Below are positions 61,539 to 64,000 of a stretch of 64,000 bases of DNA, one piece after another. Position 1 is the first letter of the stretch. Each line of letters starts with the position of its first letter. Origin of the DNA: Siphlonurus alternatus (lineage: Eukaryota > Arthropoda > Insecta > Ephemeroptera > Siphlonuridae); contig OX463778.1 in the NCBI GenBank assembly GCA_949825025.1, forward strand, positions 31,999,969 through 32,063,968. The letters run 5' to 3'. The notes below the pieces were generated by a model. The model ran no database searches. It was not told where the DNA came from and worked only from the letters and a program-made list of their open reading frames with translations. Position numbers and translations under genes: made by a program.

Positions 61539-61904
61539 ACTTCTTAACTGAACCCTATTATAGGGTACTGGCCACATTTAAGTGACTGAATTGAATTTAA
61601 AACCTCCCGGCTCTTTGTAGACCCTACTTTTGTGGATCCCTTCCAAACATGGGCTAAGCAATCCATCCCAGCATTCACCTGGTTGTTACTGAGGAAACAG
61701 AGGAAACCATGGAAACCTCAGTCAGGATGGTCGGCAATTGATGGAGGATGCCATTAATCACCTCCCGGATGCACGAGTGGGTGTTCTTTAGCAACCGCCA
61801 CTTGTGAAAAGTTTGGCGGTGCATGACTGGGATCGAACTCACGACCATCCGATTACGAATCAGAGGCGCATATATAATTATATACCACTGCGTCAAGTGC
61901 CCGG
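61493..61904 (-). mobile_element. tRNA-derived SINE with (TAAA)n tail
   Basis: On the minus strand the 5' end (near 61904) reads GGGCACTTGACGCAGTGGT, an A-box-like start. It is followed by an anticodon-arm-like hairpin CTGA-TTCGTAA-TCGG and a B box GAGTTCGATCCC. The loop carries CGT, pointing to tRNA-Thr as parent. A short AT insertion (ATAATTATATAT) disrupts the D-arm. The body continues with AATGCTGGGATGG and ends near 61537 in a tail of about ten TAAA units (61493-61537). The 73-codon frame on it is an accident of the SINE. Confidence 0.88.
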
Positions 61905-64000
61905 TATATTAAATATTGAAAGTATCCGGCGAGGCGATCGACTTCCTCTGCGCGAGTGACGGTCATACGGTATAGTAAAGCCGCAGAAGCACTCGCGAGC
62001 GACGCAGTAGAAACAAGTATCTCACAATGTCATATTGACGATGTAATTGACAGCAATTTCCTGCCGCCGGGACGATGCAGCAGTATTGCAGATGGTTAAC
62101 TTTCAATATTCAATATTCGCTCAATGGAAGCTATATAGTCAAGCACCACACTTTTGTATGGGAAGTGAATTTCGAAATTTTACTTGAGCCGGAAATCATT
62201 TACTAGCACAACGGTGTAATAAAGAGGGCACTGGTTTGCACGCTTTGGTCGCTTTGTCATTATTTGCTACAGTATATATTATTTACTATTTGTTTTTTCT
62301 CCATCATCCTCATTCCTCACAATGCAATATATTACATATGGTAATTATATATTATATGTAATATAATTATACATATTTTTAAATTTTCTTTTGTGTCTAT
62401 TTTAATTGATATACCACCACGGCGAAAATAGCCTTTATGATGAGTACCCAATTATAAATTTTGATTATGCTGTCTTGCTCAGCGATAATAATTTCCAAGC
62501 AAATTAATGTTTTGAAGAAAGAAGCAAAGTACGCATCATAGAATGAAATTTTTACAATAATACTCAATAGTATCACAATATACAGTGATACAAATTATCA
62601 TGAAATTAAATGGTAAAAAAGACTGAACTGGAGTAACTTTACGTCACTGTATTTAGATGTACTGTAATTATACTATCATATAGTTATATATTTTTGCGTG
62701 CTTAATTTTGAGACGCCTTTGGTCAAGAAGCGACACATTTGACATTATTAATTGGAAAGTTTGAAGACAGTTTTGGAACCTTATCCCATATTGTGGCCCA
62801 GCGTTACACAATTTCTTAATAGACTTCTTATTATAATGTATTATACAGTATAAGTTCGATATTATACCTTTAATAATAAATGTATTGAATGGCAGAACAC
62901 GCTTCCATGAAACATTAAAAGAATCTCATCGATTTAAGCAGACGGCAGAGGATATCTGCGCTGTCATAACAGAATACGCATGCATGGCTATAATGATAAT
63001 TCATGATATAATAATATAGCAGGGCTTGCCGACATCGAAACATAAAACATTAAATTTGCTACTAACTACTGAAATAAAGTCATAAGAATCGATGTACTGT
63101 AAAAAATTTTAATATAGTATTAGTACAGTGCAGTATAATAATACAATATGTTTACAATAAGCCAGATTTGAATTTGCCTTCCTATTTACTATTTTATTTG
63201 GACGCTATTATATAGTGAAAAACGGTAAAAAGTACCAATAAATCGAGCGATGAAAAAGAAATAGTATGGTAATAGGACATCAAAAGGGGCATTCACAAAG
63301 CCCTAACGCCACATTTAGGGCTCGATAATTTAAAGACCGATTTTAGGCATGCTTTTTCGACCCAAAATTTCTGGTCTTAAATTATCGAGCCCTAAATGTG
63401 GCCTTAAGACTTCGTGAATGCCCCTTCAAGTTATTTTCACACATTTTTTAATGTGATGTAAAACCTTGCTTGAAATGGGAAGTTTATGGAGGCTATATTA
63501 TTTACTATATTTATCTATTATATTATTTCAAACTGAGGGCACGGCAGGGGGGAAGAGGGTAAAATGTTTTTTGTTTTTCTTGTAGCGACTATATACCGGT
63601 AATGAAACACTCGTTAACAATAAAAAATAAAAATTGACATTAAAATTTCCCACTAAAGAACTGCCTAAAACTTTTCACCTTCTAGATAATCTAGATTTTA
63701 GGGCTATATTATACTGTACGTACAGTATTATTATGACTGCACTATGGCATTCGTATATAGTTGCTAATGTTGCTACAATATAATTATATGCATAATATAC
63801 CATAGTAATCAAACTAGCTAGTGACATAACTTATTTTGATCCGTTTATTTAACCTGGGTGGGGTATTTATTTAAAATAAATTAATTTATTGATAATTTAC
63901 TCATACTTATCGAAGCCAAATAACTCAATCATACATTGCTGTGGAGTTCACACACAGCTCCAAGAGATAAAAAGGCATGCAAATTTGGGATACATAAGAA
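61905..64000. other. Gene-free right end of the window
   Basis: AT-rich sequence with one small palindrome (63294-63426). The GC-richer stretch at 61920-62080 has no open frame with coding character. No exon or RNA gene is seen. Confidence 0.5.
63294..63426. repeat. Palindromic 133-bp unit
   Basis: Inverted arms of about 55 bp meet around a loop near 63360. The ends read AAGGGGCATTCAC inward and share ATTTAGGGCTCGATAATTTA further in. It is probably a MITE. Flanks show no certain target duplication. Confidence 0.8.

Noticed and set aside
61675..61904. Functional tRNA-Thr gene
   Set aside because: The tRNA-like head has an AT insertion in the D-arm and is followed by a SINE body and (TAAA)n tail, so it is a SINE and not a tRNA gene.

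Overview
This window is animal nuclear DNA, most likely from an invertebrate and tentatively an arthropod. It is AT-rich, with GT-AG introns, long (TA)n tracts and many short inverted-repeat transposons. Four conserved eukaryotic genes could be rebuilt exon by exon, and the exon phases close without frameshifts. The arthropod guess rests mainly on one promoter with a TATA box and a TCAGT initiator, so it is weak.

Layout. (1) 1-7078: the 3' end of an unrecognised plus-strand gene whose product ends in a hydrophobic tail, like a GPI-anchor signal. Its last two coding exons are at 3247-3433 and 6841-7078. (2) 7079-16798: gene-free, AT-rich, with three large (TA)n tracts and a 2.7-kb TTAA-flanked element with near-1-kb inverted arms. 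(3) 16799-20410, minus: RBM22, a core splicing factor, six exons. (4) 20526-29408, plus: an ADAP1-type ArfGAP with two PH domains, seven exons, head to head with RBM22 across only 115 bp between start codons. Its introns hold five inverted-repeat elements, one a hAT-type element with an exact 8-bp target duplication. (5) 33346-35510, minus: NAT9, six exons. (6) 37677-48804, minus: PDPK1 (PDK1 kinase), twelve exons, with a TATA plus initiator promoter just upstream. (7) 48946-64000: no conserved gene seen. It holds a 5.5-kb element with 910-bp inverted arms enclosing a 5'-truncated LINE that keeps a 591-residue reverse transcriptase reading frame, a tRNA-Thr-like SINE, and a GC-rich island.

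The four genes are housekeeping or signalling genes. ADAP1 and PDPK1 both carry PH domains of families that bind PI 3-kinase products, but nothing here shows that they are co-regulated; their proximity may be chance.

The most unusual content is the repeat landscape. At least a dozen palindromic or long-TIR elements are present. Four unrelated ones each carry the CREB/ATF octamer TGACGTCA once in each arm, and two others or overlapping ones carry YY1-like AAGATGGCG motifs. A TTAA-flanked family occurs in one long and two short forms. All calls come from reading the sequence; no alignment or database search was run.
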